Source of the DNA: Beaufortia kweichowensis
Taxonomy: Eukaryota > Chordata > Actinopteri > Cypriniformes > Gastromyzontidae
DNA length: 64,000 nucleotides
Direction of reading: 5' to 3'
Assembly (NCBI GenBank): GCA_019155185.1
Contig: CM032797.1
Coordinates: 14,246,881 to 14,310,880 of the forward strand
This document shows, piece after piece, positions 38,931 to 52,400 of the stretch. Numbering within the stretch: position 1 is the first letter of the stretch; each line of letters opens with the position of its first letter. Both the position numbers and the translations under genes were made by a program. A model generated the notes under the pieces. It saw only the letters and a program-made list of their open reading frames with translations, ran no database searches and was not told where the DNA came from.

Positions 38931-40582
38931 TGTCAATAATGTCAATAATAAAATGAAAACCTTAGTAAAAGCATTTAAAAAAATGGCTTATAACCGGGTA
39001 CTGTCTGTGTCTATAGACTGTTTTCGGTGTAATTCGGGCAAGTATAATTTAGTAGAATTGATTTGAGCAAGGAAAAATCTTTTTTTTTAAGATATAAATC
39101 TGATTTTATAAGCATTGGATGTGTGTGTGTGCACGTGTGTTTTATTTGGTTCCGGACTCCGTAATAAACCCTAGATTATGGAGAGGCCTCACTTTCACTT
39201 TAAAACAGGAAGTTGTCTGCGCTCAGACTTATTTTTCATTTCCATGGGCCTATTTACACACTCCCAGCTGTGACACCTCTCTATGAGAGAGAGAGTGTTG
39301 CTGCTGGGAACAATGAGTCACCAGGTTCAGGGTTATTAGACAAAATGCCATGCCATAATTAAAGCCAATCATACAGCTAAACTCGCTCTTTCTCTCTCTC
39401 TTTCTAAAGGTGTACACACAGGTCAGAGAAATTTCGTTTTCTGTTGCCTATGGCAAGTTTACCCAGACATAGGGTGTCAAAATATACATGATTTCCTAAG
39501 ATACTGTGAATCACTTTCATATCCTATATTTTCAGAGTCGAGCATTGGGTGCATGTGTTTGTTAGAAAATCTGGATCTAAGAGACCCCAGCATATATGAA
39601 TATTTACAGTATATACTATAACTCACACTTCCATTGTACTGTTGAATTTCCATATCTGAATGCGTTTGGTTTTATCACAGGAAAGGCATTGAATACACAT
39701 ACGGTGTCTCTTATCTGGCTGTGTGTTTGCAGTACAGTATGCTCGGGGAACAAAATCAGGCCTCGTGGCCCAGGAGACATGACGTTAGCCCTGGCTCTCT
39801 GGAGCTCCTCCAGACTCAGAAATAGGTCAGGTTAGTAAAAATAGGCCTGTTACAAGGGAGGGTCTGCCTCAGACTTACAGCTCCACCACCTTTTACTCTC
39901 TGTGTCCACTGGATCTGAAGTTAAGACCTATATCCAAACCTCATCCAAAATGACTGTTTCTATTGGTCCACGGACTCTTTCAGTACCTGTTTGCGAAGCA
40001 TTGTTACTCTTGTTCTTGGAAAGTGTCTGTTAAAGGGGTCCTTTCGGAAGTTTATGTATTGTTTACCCGAGGTTGATGTGGTTTAGGTCGTCATATCCTC
40101 CAGATAACAACACGGAAACGCATTCACACACAGTCAATTTGCTTATCCGCACCTCATCCCCCACAGAGCGAGAAAATAAATAATGAGGTCAGAGGGAAGG
40201 TCTTTGACTCAGCATTGTTCTGCACTCCTCTGTGTCGTTCTCCCTTGAGGACTTTTTCATTGCTTTTATTGAGGCAGCTTTCTCATAGCTTTGAAGTCTT
40301 TATGGAGTTCTTGGTTTTATCCGGTTTTATTGGAGTGTCATCAATGTCTCCTGTAATTCTTTAGTAGAAATCAAATAGATGAATACATTTAAAAAGTCAC
40401 TTTGTATATTAGACTTGGCAAATTTAAGCACAGTTAATAGTCTTTTTTAAAACTTTAGGAAGGCAAGACAGTTTTAAAAAAGTTGAATTGCTTTTGCTCT
40501 TATCTCGTCCTCTTCTCCTCCAGAATGCTCTAGAGGATCTTTCCAGACTGTTTTTGTGGAAACATCTCCATCCTCTCATCAG

Positions 40583-40705
40583 ATTGGCTCAGCGCTATAA
40601 AAGCTCTCTCTCTCGGTTATGAAACACCTCCATCCACCGCAGACTCACAGTAGCTTATCAGACTCAGACGGAACAAGATAAGAGCAGGAACAGTTGCCAG
40701 GCAAC
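40583..40705 (+). promoter_or_regulatory. Possible intronic promoter or enhancer: CCAAT, TATA, palindromic X-box
   Basis: In order: ATTGG (inverted CCAAT) at 40583-40587, TATAAAAG at 40596-40603, and GTTGCCAGGCAAC, a perfect palindromic RFX X-box, at 40693-40705. The spacing of CCAAT and TATA is tighter than in a classic promoter, and no open frame or donor of quality follows. The first ATG (40620) leads to an 11-codon frame. It could be an enhancer, an unannotated non-coding RNA promoter, or chance. Confidence 0.25.
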
Positions 40706-42203
40706 TGTGGTTACAATAAAAAGGACATCATTCACATTCACTCTCCTAAAAGCTTCTCTTGTAGCTTTGTACGTGCATGTGGTCCACTGTGGATGAGATG
40801 AGCTGTAATTATGCACAAAGACTGATGATTTGCTCAGGAATTTTCATCACACGGGTGAAGATGTGATGTTTACATAGAGAAATGCTTCTGGTCTTTTTAT
40901 TATAAAAATGTTAGGCAGAGTTGTGTTACTCACAGTATAAGTGTTCTTTCATAGCTTTTGGGATTGTGAACTGAAGGTGTAATTTATATGCCACTAGCAT
41001 CACCAAACAGAATCAGACAAGCAGTAATTGATGTCCATCCCCAGACTGATCATTTTAAACTGGTATGGAAGTGTTTAAACACTGATTTTAAAAAGCCTAC
41101 TTTAGCTTTGATGCCATTCTTAGTTACAGTATAGTACATTTCAATCTCATTTTTTGTTTTTGTGTCTTTTAAGAAATTTTAGGAGAAACATCTGTGGCAG
41201 GTGTTCAGGTAAAATGTTGACACATTAAAGCACAAGAGTAAGAGTATAGAATATAACAGTATAGAGCTATAAATCAATTTTATAATGTTAACAAATACAA
41301 AATTGTAAAGTGTTACCAATAAGACCTTATTCCTGTCCAAGAAAACAAGCATATTTCATTATTCAAGAAGAGATTGCATTCATGATGATTTTTTTTTAGG
41401 GGAACACCTCATGCACTAATGCTGATTGGTCTTTCTGGATGGATCAGTGTTAATCATGTCTTGGATACGGGCTAATGCAAATATGTTTTGTTTGAAGAGG
41501 AAGGCCAGACGCAGTGACGATATGTCCCAGAGGTCTGAGTGCAGGAGCAGAACAGGATGACTGGGAGTTAGATCAGGGGAAGGGAAGGTGAGGGTGAGCT
41601 GTTAGGTGTGTCTGGAACTGGGAGAGATTGTGTCCGCTGCTCACAAACCTCCAGCAGAAGCACAGAGCTACAGTATTGCACATCTTATGAATAGCGACTG
41701 ACCTAGAATGGTAAATCCGGCTGATTTAGGGGTGAGCCTGTATGTGATGGCTTTATCAGAAGGAACACTATTCTGAGAACTGCTCAGAGAGTATGTTGTT
41801 TTTCATCGTTGGTCTGTGTTTAGAAAAGAAAATGAACAAATGAGATTTTTTACACTTTCTCAGTTGATTTGCCTTACAAATGTTTCTGACCAATCACAGC
41901 TTATCACCTGTTATCAGGCAAGCTTTTGCCCTTTTTTAATTTAAACTTTAATTTAAGACTGTTTAAGTCCTGTTTTTATGTTTCAGACATAAATAATGTT
42001 ATATCTATCCAGAAATATGATGTTGGGGAACTGAAAATAGTACCTGAGACAGATACAAATTAAGTCTTTAAATAAATGTATAAAACATGTTTGCTTCAGT
42101 ACCAAATCAGTAAGGACACCTACATTTGCTCCAAGGTAAACTTAATTTGTACCATAGTGAGTATGTTTGTTGAAACAGTAGGTTGATGTGAGACTTGTGA
42201 TGC

Positions 42204-42205
<2 letters not shown>

Positions 42206-42234
<29 letters not shown>
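42206..42234. repeat. (GA)n microsatellite
   Basis: A short pure GA run of about 29 bases, lying some 460 bases before the large (CT)n tract at 42697. The two could pair in an RNA or fold DNA as complementary arms. Confidence 0.95.
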
Positions 42235-42237
<3 letters not shown>

Positions 42238-42693
42238 CGTGACCCTAGACTCCTGAGTCTCATCATCTGCTGATCTGGTCGCAGTGACACAGTGAACAAA
42301 TCTCTAAGCTCCAGTCGTCTGCTGATTCTTGTTATTTTGTTCTCTCCTTTCAGGAAACATTTATAGATCTGCCATGTCTGTTTTGCCAGGAAAAGTACAA
42401 GAGACTGAAATGGGCTTGGCAGTTGTTGTGCGTTTGGTGCTTGCATGTGTGTGTTATTGTGTGCAGCAGTAAATCTGGCTCAGGCATGGCTCTGTCTGCC
42501 GTGCTGCTATTCCAGCCGTGTGTCCTGTCTCACTGAGTTCCTGCTTTCTCTCTCTCTTCAGCGGTCTCATGTGGAATAGCAAAAGTGGTGCTGTCTGAGT
42601 GACTCTTGAGCATAAACAGCAACAACAAGCTAACAACAATAGCAGACTTGAACACACATCTGTATGTTGTTCACCACACTTACAATGTCCCTG

Positions 42694-42901
<208 letters not shown>

Positions 42902-44399
42902 GTGCAAATCTATTTGTATAAAATTTCTCTCTCTCTATCTAGATGTGTCACCCACTAGAGTTGGTTGGTTGATTGATTTTCAGAACAACATCAGCAACTT
43001 AGTCTAGACTGGTGCAAAACAAAAACAGATTGTGCAAAACAACATTTTTTTTATCCACACAGTTTTCTTCAGTGAAAACTCCAAAGCGCCAATGTGACAC
43101 GCATTCCATTTCAGATTTTCCAGTGGCTCTGGTCACTTTTACTACAATGTACAGTAAGATCATCATTTATGAATATTACATGTGTTTAAATTTAATTTTT
43201 ATTACAACATTGTTAACTTCTTTTTTTTGCAGTATTGCAGTAATTGCAGTAAATGTGCAGTAATAGCAGCTTGTGATGGCATAAATCAGTTCTTTTAATG
43301 TTAAGATATGTTTTTAGTACTTAAAACACTTGTAAACAAAAACTATGCTGTTGTACTGTAGCGTTTTTTCTAGTACAGTAGACTGTTATAATATATAGAA
43401 TCAGCACTATTCAGTAAAAAGCTGTAATCAGTTAGAAAATCAGGCACCAGTTGTGACTTATCAGTCACTTTAGACCAGACATCAACCCTTTCACTCTCTC
43501 CTAAAGGCATCCAGCGGGTTTTCCTCTCCCATACACCCCAGTATGTAGGTCAGCAGCCAAAACAAAGCAGCAGTGATGTGATATAGCTCCACCACACCAG
43601 AGCTTTGCTGTTTCCCCTCAATGTGCACACCACATGTGTGCTTTGTGCAGAAGGATGTCTTCAGAAGGGACAAAAACAAAATTCACGTGCAGTTGTTTTA
43701 TTCTTGTAACTAGGTTTGTCTGTTCTTTCGATGTTTCTTTATCTCCACCCTAAAAGAATGACAATAAATAAAGGTGGGTTTTCAGAGCGTGCTCTCGGAT
43801 TTCACTTGAGAGCTTGACACAGATCAGTGTGTCATAATCTCGGCTGTGATGTGCGTGAGATTGGGAGAGGCTCTGTGAGAAAGATGACCGCTTGGGACTG
43901 TAGGCATGGAGAGGACGTGTTGCTGTAATGGATAAGACATCAGATCTGTACACGCTACCCTACAGAGGGACGGTCACATGGAAGTCTTTCTTGACGAGTC
44001 TTGTGTTTTGGTCACTAGCACGGGATGTTGGTGTTTCACTAGCTATAATGAAAGTTTGCAGTACATCACAATAGCAATTTAATTGTGAATGACATCACTT
44101 TCAATTTGTCCCCCTTGGTTTGCTTTGCTTTGCTTTTACTTGATCGGTAAAATTGTCAAAGCTGTTAGCAAAGTAGGCTTTGCACATGCTATGGAAATAT
44201 TAGATACTGTTGGCTCATGGGGTCGGGCACCTGGGGCTAAATCTGACCAGGTTCATATCCTGATCCCCACATTTACTGATGTATTATTTATGAACATTTG
44301 AAAATATAAATGCACACAAACAATATAATCTCAAATGGTTTTAAAGTATGATGCAAAAACGTTATGATTGATTTAGGGTTGCAAAGGGGTGGAAAATGT

Positions 44400-44540
44400 C
44401 CAGTAAATATCTGGTAAATTTCCAAACATTTTAAAATTTCCAGTAAATATCTGGTAAATTTCCAAACATTTTAAAATTTCCAGTAAATATCTGGTAAATT
44501 TCCAAACATTTCACAATTTCCAGTAAATTTCTGGTAAATA
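44400..44540. repeat. 40-bp minisatellite, about 3.5 copies
   Basis: The unit starts 'ccagtaaatatctggtaaat' and continues 'ttccaaacattttaaaattt'. Copies begin at 44400, 44440, 44480 and 44520 (partial). The first two are identical and the third has a few changes (tcacaattt). Each unit itself contains an inverted pair CCAGTAAAT / ATCTGG-like, so each could form a small hairpin. Confidence 0.95.
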
Positions 44541-47500
44541 TAAAAAATGTAAAATATTTGAAATATTTGAAAATATACTGAAAATTTACATTAAATGTTA
44601 GGTACATTAATATGTGACTGGCACAATGTTGTCAAATCAGAAAGACCATGCTGGTCAACCAGTTTTACCGGTGATGTCCAAAGCCATTAACCAGCATTAA
44701 TGAGCCTGTATCAGCATAATCACTTTCGCTGGTGTAAGCCATTTTTCTCTAGGGATTGGCATCTGACAGTCGTTTTAAGATTGATGGAGGGTAAGAGATG
44801 TTAAGGCTGTTTGAGATGAACGCTTCTCTCCTCAAAGCACCTTGTTCTCTGAGGTTGGTGTAAATCTACAAATTGCTCTTAGTTCGGGCATCTGCCTCAG
44901 CTGGGCCGCCTGTCTTTGCTTCAGTGTTTACAAGACATTTGAGTGTGTGTTTCTGCAGCCCCGCTGAGGTCAATATATCACCTTCTCCTGCAGTCTGGGC
45001 GATCCTTAGTTTTGGTGTGGTGCATGTACCAGGCTGATGGATGCAGGGCGAGGGTGGCCCGGAGGTCCAGTTGGTTTACGTTGTGTTGGAGGAGATGTGC
45101 TGGAAGGGTGCAGGACCACCCGTGTGCTGGCTGCCTTCTTTCGATCCTCCCTGCTCATCCGCACACGGACGAGAATACTGTATACACAGACTCCTCAAAC
45201 ACACACTCGCTGACGCAGGCATCCACTCTTCACAGGGACGGATGAAGACATTATGCAATCGCTCAGAACATGTAAACAGCACGGACACATGCAGTTTATG
45301 ATTAGTTGGTTTACAGAGCCATATGGTCAAGGCACCTGCATGTGTATACATCATTAACCTTTAGGATTCATAAAGGAAAACGGTTCCAACAATATGCTTT
45401 CAAACAAATGTGAAATTTTTGTTAATGCAAATTATATAATATATTATGTAATGTACATGTATATAAAGGTTTCTGTGTCATGACTCTTAAATCAGTCAAT
45501 GTGCATAATTTTTGTAAGTGTAAATGTATATTTTTGTCCAAAACTGTAGAAACTCTGTGAAAGTTTTTCATTGTTGTTGTACTATTTTATAGTATAATTC
45601 TATACACTGTGTCACACCAAATCGTTTCTTTTCGCATAGTCGGGATGTTTGCATATTTGCAAACATCCCGCATAAATGTCTTGAAAGGAACTGTATGAAC
45701 CAACCATCATTTCATAATATCACATGAACCCATTTTGCAAGTCGACCTTGGCGGAGCGATAGACAGTATGCCAAGAAGACGTCAGGCTGTGATGTATCTG
45801 AGCTGCAGTTCTCTTCCACGGTGTCCTATAAAATATGCTCGTCAAAACCAGGTTCTTCCACAATAAAAGCTGGGATCATTTTTTGTCACATGCATTTACT
45901 GAACATATGTAGTTTTTGTGTGTTATGAAGCATTTTTGGGATAAACTGTAGTGTAAATATAGCGAGCCCGAGTAAATCAGGAGGGGTGTGTGTTCTCAGG
46001 GGGGATCAGTCTCGGTTCAGGGGCTTTCCTTTCCCACAAAGGCCTACTATACAGGGGAGTGGTCCCATGGGAAGGCTAATAGAAATCTGAGCTGGCAGAG
46101 AAGAGCTTCACTAAGAGAACTGGTTCTCCTCAGGGCACTCTTGCTCTCAAAAGGTTTACATGCTCCCAAGGTTTCAGCTTTACGGGCCTGAATACCTCTA
46201 CAGCTGTTTGACCTGCCTGTGAGTGAGGATGGGAGGGCGTACTTTTAGCGTGCCGTTTTATTAAACTGGCACACCTCCCTGAAACTCACATGGTATGAGG
46301 ATGTTGGATGGCTGCTTCAATATGTGGTTGCTAATGTGCTCTGATTGGTTATCAGCACATTGGAATACAGTGTAATTTTCTCGAAATAACTGGTTCCATT
46401 TCCTAAACGTAAGCATAAGCAATAATAATATTCATGCAAACGCCACTAAAAAAACTAGTGCAGCAATTGTTGTGGTACTTCTGAGCAAAGAAAGATCTTT
46501 AGGAGGGAATGATATGTAACCCCATTAGAGTATTAAAGACTACTAAGTTGGGTGGAGACGCACAGCATTCAGCGGAGTTTAAAAGGACAGACGTGTAGGA
46601 GCACACCCAACATACAGCCCACTCGCTGAACACATTCTGGCATGACTTCAAGTCATGATTGAGAGAGCTTTTGCAGAGGTATGCAGCTGCTCTCTGTCTG
46701 TGTGCATTTAAATGAGAGAGACAAATTGACAAAGGAATGCACATGAAGGGGGTAGGAGGGAACGTCATCTTAGTGTGGCCCTCGAAAAAATTTATTTGTG
46801 TGTGTGTAGGCATGTGTATGTAGACAGGATGTCCAGTGGAATCTTACGCTTATGTGATGAATTTCAAGCAACGTCTGCAGAAACCTTTTTGAGCTTGTTT
46901 TTATACTTTACATCCCAGATGTAAATTGCTGCATATTTGTATAAAGCTCCAGTCGTTGTTTTCCCTCAAAACTTAATTGCAGTATGTGCAGAAATATGTA
47001 CAGTGTGTGCAATTTATTTAATGAAATGACTGGAATTATGACTGGGAAATATATAGATTATTAGATATTGGAAAGTATATACAGTATTTGTGCCAAAGAT
47101 ACAAACTAAAAAAGATACAGAATATTGTATATACCTATAAAAATGTTGCTTGTTCATAAAATGCATACTGTACTAACATCATTTGAAAGGGGGGTAGCAT
47201 AACCAATATATTTCATCACCTCAAGACTCGAGCAGCATTTACATGTGATAAAATTAATTTAAAAAATGTAATTAAGTTGTCACTAGGTCAGACATAAAGA
47301 TGTATATCAGTTATTGTCATAATTTGATAAGACATCAAGTTTGAGGTATATTGCCTAGGTCTACTGGATGTACCAGTTTTATGTCTGCTGTGCTGCTTTT
47401 ACCTCTGTGAGCTTCAGCTAAAACCCCCCTACTTCATTTTTAAACATAATGCCTCCAGACCTCAAAAGCATATCATTATAAATCATAACCTACTCCCATT

Positions 47501-48749
47501 CCCATTATCACAAAGTAGCAGAGTGGATAAAACCTTAAACCCCAGTTCAGCTGAGCAAGAGGAACAGAGATATTGTGCACTGACATCTGATTGGTTCACA
47601 AAAGCTCTTAGGAAAACATTTGAGCTTCATCATCAAATCTGGAATGGTGCTTGGTTTAGTTAAGTTAGGACTAGATACTCATGAATTGGTCTAATAATAC
47701 ACTTGATGGGATTCTAATGGAGCTGGTGATTAATAGAGTCAGAGGTTTTGCCAGGAAGAGATGATGTGCGCAGCTCTTTACTGGATTTCTAAATCATACT
47801 CTTTATGGGCCAATTTCTCTTCTTAAGTCGTCTGACAGTACTTTGCTAATGTGACAAATGAGCAGCTTTAAAAGCGCTGTGTGGTATGAGAATAGAGTTT
47901 TCAAATGATGTTGAAAGTGAATGTGTGTGTTTGTGTGAGAAGATGCTCCATAGAGCTCAGCTGTTCTGACAGTTTACCGCCACTGTAAACACTGACGCAC
48001 AGTGTTTCTTACACTCCATCTGCATTTAGAATTAAGCATTAGATAAAAACAACATTAAGCTAAGCGTATTCATTTGATAAAATATAAGTGGGTTGTTGTT
48101 GTTTGATCAATTAAGTTATAAAGTAAATGAATTTGTGCATTTTCACTCTACAATATGCCTATTGTTAATACTGTATATAAATTACTGGAGAATTCTGTCC
48201 ATTATGTCCCATTTCTAGGACATCATAGACATGAAATGTTCACATCTCAAATTACATATTGTTTTTAAAGCATTCTGTAGTGAAAATGACATTTGAAAGG
48301 TTTTTCTAAATAAAATGGCAAAAATTCTTGCTAAAGGACATTTCTTCCGTAGGTATATGGTCATATAAAGTGGATTAAAAGGACATATCTAACATGATTT
48401 GACAAAGCGCAAAACATATTTTTAATGTACAAGTATTGATTATTACTGTAAATGGGATTCTTTCTTACACTTGTGGAACTTTTATCTTTTTGTATTAAAA
48501 CTTGTCGGTGACCAGATGTAGTACGTCAGGCAAATTAAATTCATTTCCAATCCCCACAAACACCATCAGAACGTGCTAACTTCAGTTGTGATTGTTGTTG
48601 GCATGCTTAAAACTGACCTTCCCCTGTAAGATTAGGTCATTTGACATGTCATACAATTAAGAAGCCAAGTGCCAAGATTCAAATATTAAGGTGTTTTGGG
48701 GGAAAGATTGTTTGAGTTCTGTTTTCATAAAGCTTTTTCTGTTTCATTG

Positions 48750-48910
48750 GTTTGACTAACTGAATATAAATACACCCTTGATGACTGACTGATCTGAAGA
48801 TTGAATACACTGTTGACCGATTAACTAGGTGACTGAATGTAATATTGAGTGAGTGATTGAATTTACAAGTGACCCATCGACTGATTGATCGAAATACTGT
48901 CGGCGGACTG
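48750..48910. repeat. Degenerate GACTGA/GATTGA-type tandem repeat
   Basis: Within about 160 bases, variants of gactga, gattga and gactgatt recur at irregular spacing (for example 'atgactgactgatctga', 'gtgagtgattgaattt', 'cgactgattgatcgaa'). It looks like an old, decayed short tandem array. The minus-strand open frame over it has no recognisable domain. Confidence 0.5.
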
Positions 48911-49316
48911 GATGTATTTCTGAATAATTTAGGCCTGCCGAGTGACATACTAGTGTAATACTGGTCCCAAATTCCTCCTAACAGGATGGATGGATGGATA
49001 GACCTGCATGGATTTCTACAGTCCCTTGTCCAGACTTGATTTCTGTGGCAGGAATTTTAGTCTTTTCTGTGCCAAATCAAATATGGTTTTATAGATTCGA
49101 CCTCCAACAGGGGCTCATTGAAATGTCATAAAAGTTACATTGATGTCTTCAGGGTTTCTGTGAAAGTAAACAAATATCCAGCAAATCTCTTTATTGTTGG
49201 AAAATTGATGCATTTGCTCAATAAATACCAAATGTTAAAGGATTTTATTGGCTGTTTGAAGGTTTAGGATGGAAAAATATTTCCACTCCAGATAGATGGA
49301 AGAAAGTTGACAATGT

Positions 49317-49488
<172 letters not shown>

Positions 49489-52400
49489 AATTATAGTTTG
49501 CCAGTTGTTGTGCCAGTTGTTCTGTTTTGAAGGAAATCTTACATATGATCAGTATCATCTTTTTTGTTGAAAAGCTTTAATGTATTGAGGAATCCCGACA
49601 CAATGCATTCATGTGCATATGCATTTGTTTTCATCAGGAGAATGATAATTTGGTGCTATTGGGTTCTGAGGATCTTGTATGAGAATGCAAATGCCACAAA
49701 TGTGTGTGTGTCCACTTTCTCTGGAGCTGCAGGAATGCTGGTGTTTGCTAAGTGGAGAGGGCTACAGCGACTGTCCAAACACGCGTCTGTTTGCCAACTG
49801 GGTGCATATTACTGTCTCTGTGCCGGGAGTCTCGGTGGCTGGCCCCTGAATGGAGCCTCTTGTGTGGCGAGAGAGGACCAGAAGCATGCTGGCAAGAAGT
49901 ACACTCAGATCGGAAAGACAACAGCGCTTAGTGCCACTGCCCTCTCCAGCATTCTGTAAGAGTTACAAGACGACTCTGTGCCTCAGTCTGAAAACCTAGA
50001 AACCCGTTATCAGCATTACACCCTTCCAGTGCTGCTCATATTCATGTAGATTTGTCAGGGTACATGTTGGGTTATGTTTATCTGTTTCCTACAACACAGG
50101 ATACGGTGCAGTCTGATTGCCATGCCATGCCCGTCTTTCGCTGGCCTGATAAAACCAGGCTGTGTTTTACTGGCTTAGACATTCTTTTGAAGATTACCCA
50201 ACCTGCCGTCCTGGAATTTCTAATTAGATTTTGAATTATCGCTTTTCATGTATCCATGTCCCTGCCTCAAGCATCGGCCTGTTTCTTCTGTAATGGAGAA
50301 AAAATTCATTCAAAAAAAGGTCAATGGCATAATTGTTTATTAGTTATCCAGGTCATTTGGTTATTCTCTTCAACTGGATGCGTTTCACGGTTGCTAAAGA
50401 TGTTTCGCCATCATCCGAGTTTCTTTGTGAGCTGGCACTTTTGAAGTACTGTATCAGCTTTTAAGTTATATTTACTTTCTTACACCAAACCATTACTTAC
50501 AATCTCGACAGTGAAGTATTTTATAATGCTGATGTTAGTCTTTTTTACCATCCCTCTCAATAAATGTACCTTAGTAAGCATTGTTTCTGTCAGTAATATA
50601 GATGCTACGGCTGTTTTTACTATAATTAGTTACTTTAGCATTGCACTACAGTATCTACAGGCACTTATTGTGAATTACCTTATGAAGATGCCAAATGCAA
50701 ACATGACAGTCGTGGCATCTACCGGTCATCCAGCACCTGCGTATACTTCAGAAATGGAGAACATACTTCAAAAGCAGAGAACGCATGAGAATATATACAT
50801 TGAGAGTCTGGTTTAGAAGTCAGTCGTGCTTCAGAGATGCTCAGCGTGAAGAGCAGATGAGTTGGGGTAAGGGGAAGAAAGCAGGCAGTGTGTGCCGAGT
50901 GTAGATTTCACATGAGTGCTCTCAGTGTATACGGGCTGTAAAGACGTCCTCTGTGCGCTCTGCACACTCCACCGGCCCTGACCGTGACTCCAAGCAGCTC
51001 ATTAAAGCGCACTGACTCCCACAGTCCCACATGTGTTCCCTGTGCTCCGCTGCGGAGGAAAGAGGGGATGAATAATGTATTTGACATGAAAGAGCAAAGC
51101 CTGTTCTCTTCCTCTCTGAATACTCATGTGCTGGACACTCATGGACTTCATGTTTCCAGTCTGTACGGCTGACAGGCCTCTGACTAGTGCTGTGGAGGTA
51201 CAGTAATGGTTTCAGATGGTTATACTAGATCATAATTGGATTCATTGAAACTTTGCTACCATTCCTGAAAAGATTTTATAATTTAAGCTCTTATTTAGAT
51301 GACACGTTTATTCATAAAATAAACTTTGGAAAATGATATAAAGGTGTGCATAAAAACATTAATACAAAAATCTAAAGTACTGATACAGAAAAAGCAAATA
51401 TTTCCAAATGATTTCGGGCTGCACAATATATTAAGGTTATTTTCAATATGCATATTACAATGATTGCAATAACCAAATGATTTTAATATTTTTAATTATG
51501 TGTAAAAAAGATTATTGTTTATTGATTATTGATTAGATTATTAATAATTTGGGTTTTTAAATATTAATTACTAATACTAATTGATTTTACGAATTTAAAG
51601 TATTACTGTATTCCATAGCATGTATCACATTGTTTACTACTTCAATGCTGTGAAACTAATAAATACTATGATACTGGAAAAAAATAAGTAAATAATACAT
51701 TTATATTATAATGGTACAGTATTGTACATTGTGTTTCAAGATATGTGATCTTGTGCCTCTGTGGCGATACCACACCACATACTGATATCCAGTTGCAACT
51801 GTTTCTCAAACGTCACATCATTTGCATTACCGGTTTGGGTCAGATTCAAAGCCAAACCTTGAGGAAATAACCTGGTCAGCACTATTTGATATTTTTCCAC
51901 CACTAGTTGCATAATCTTCTTTTATAAATGCACTCATCCATTTAAATAGAGCGAATTATTTCATTTATTACAACTTTCAAAGACATCACTTAATTATTAG
52001 TTCAAGATGCTCTAGATCCACACACAGAGGATCAGTTAGATTGGCGTCAGTAAGATTAATGTAAGGAAGCCATGCAGCCCTTCTGTCGGGCCTGCTGGTT
52101 CTTCGGGTTCATTATATCATGTAATATGCTCAGCCTTGTACATTGTGTCAATTGTGTTTGTGTGCATTCATATGTGTGGGTGCGTGTACAGAAGATAGAC
52201 CTTGATTTCATGCACAAGTTTAGTAAAGATTGCTAAACACACAGCTTATACTTGCTGCACGCTCACCCACATGCAAATACACAAACACCTGTGGCTAATG
52301 GCAAGCACCCACTCATTCGACTTTGCTCTGATTGACAAGCTGTTTTTGTTTACCATCATAGACTAATGGGTTTGTTCTACTATAGCAAGGTTATCGTTCC

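Noticed and set aside
40651..40664. 14-base match to the start of mature miR-21 (TAGCTTATCAGACT)
   Set aside because: The following bases diverge and I find no opposite arm that would fold into the miR-21 hairpin, so it is not a miRNA gene. Probably chance.
45076..45354. Overlapping open frames on both strands near 44943-45354
   Set aside because: Mutually exclusive frames in a GC-richer patch, none with recognisable domains or splice context.
50511..50816. 101-codon hydrophobic open frame
   Set aside because: AT-rich chance frame giving many Ile/Leu/Phe codons. No signal of splicing, homology or promoter.
51415..51540. Possible hAT end (gggctgcacaatat)
   Set aside because: Resembles a hAT-like terminus, but no inverted partner end or 8-bp duplication was found, so at most a decayed fragment.
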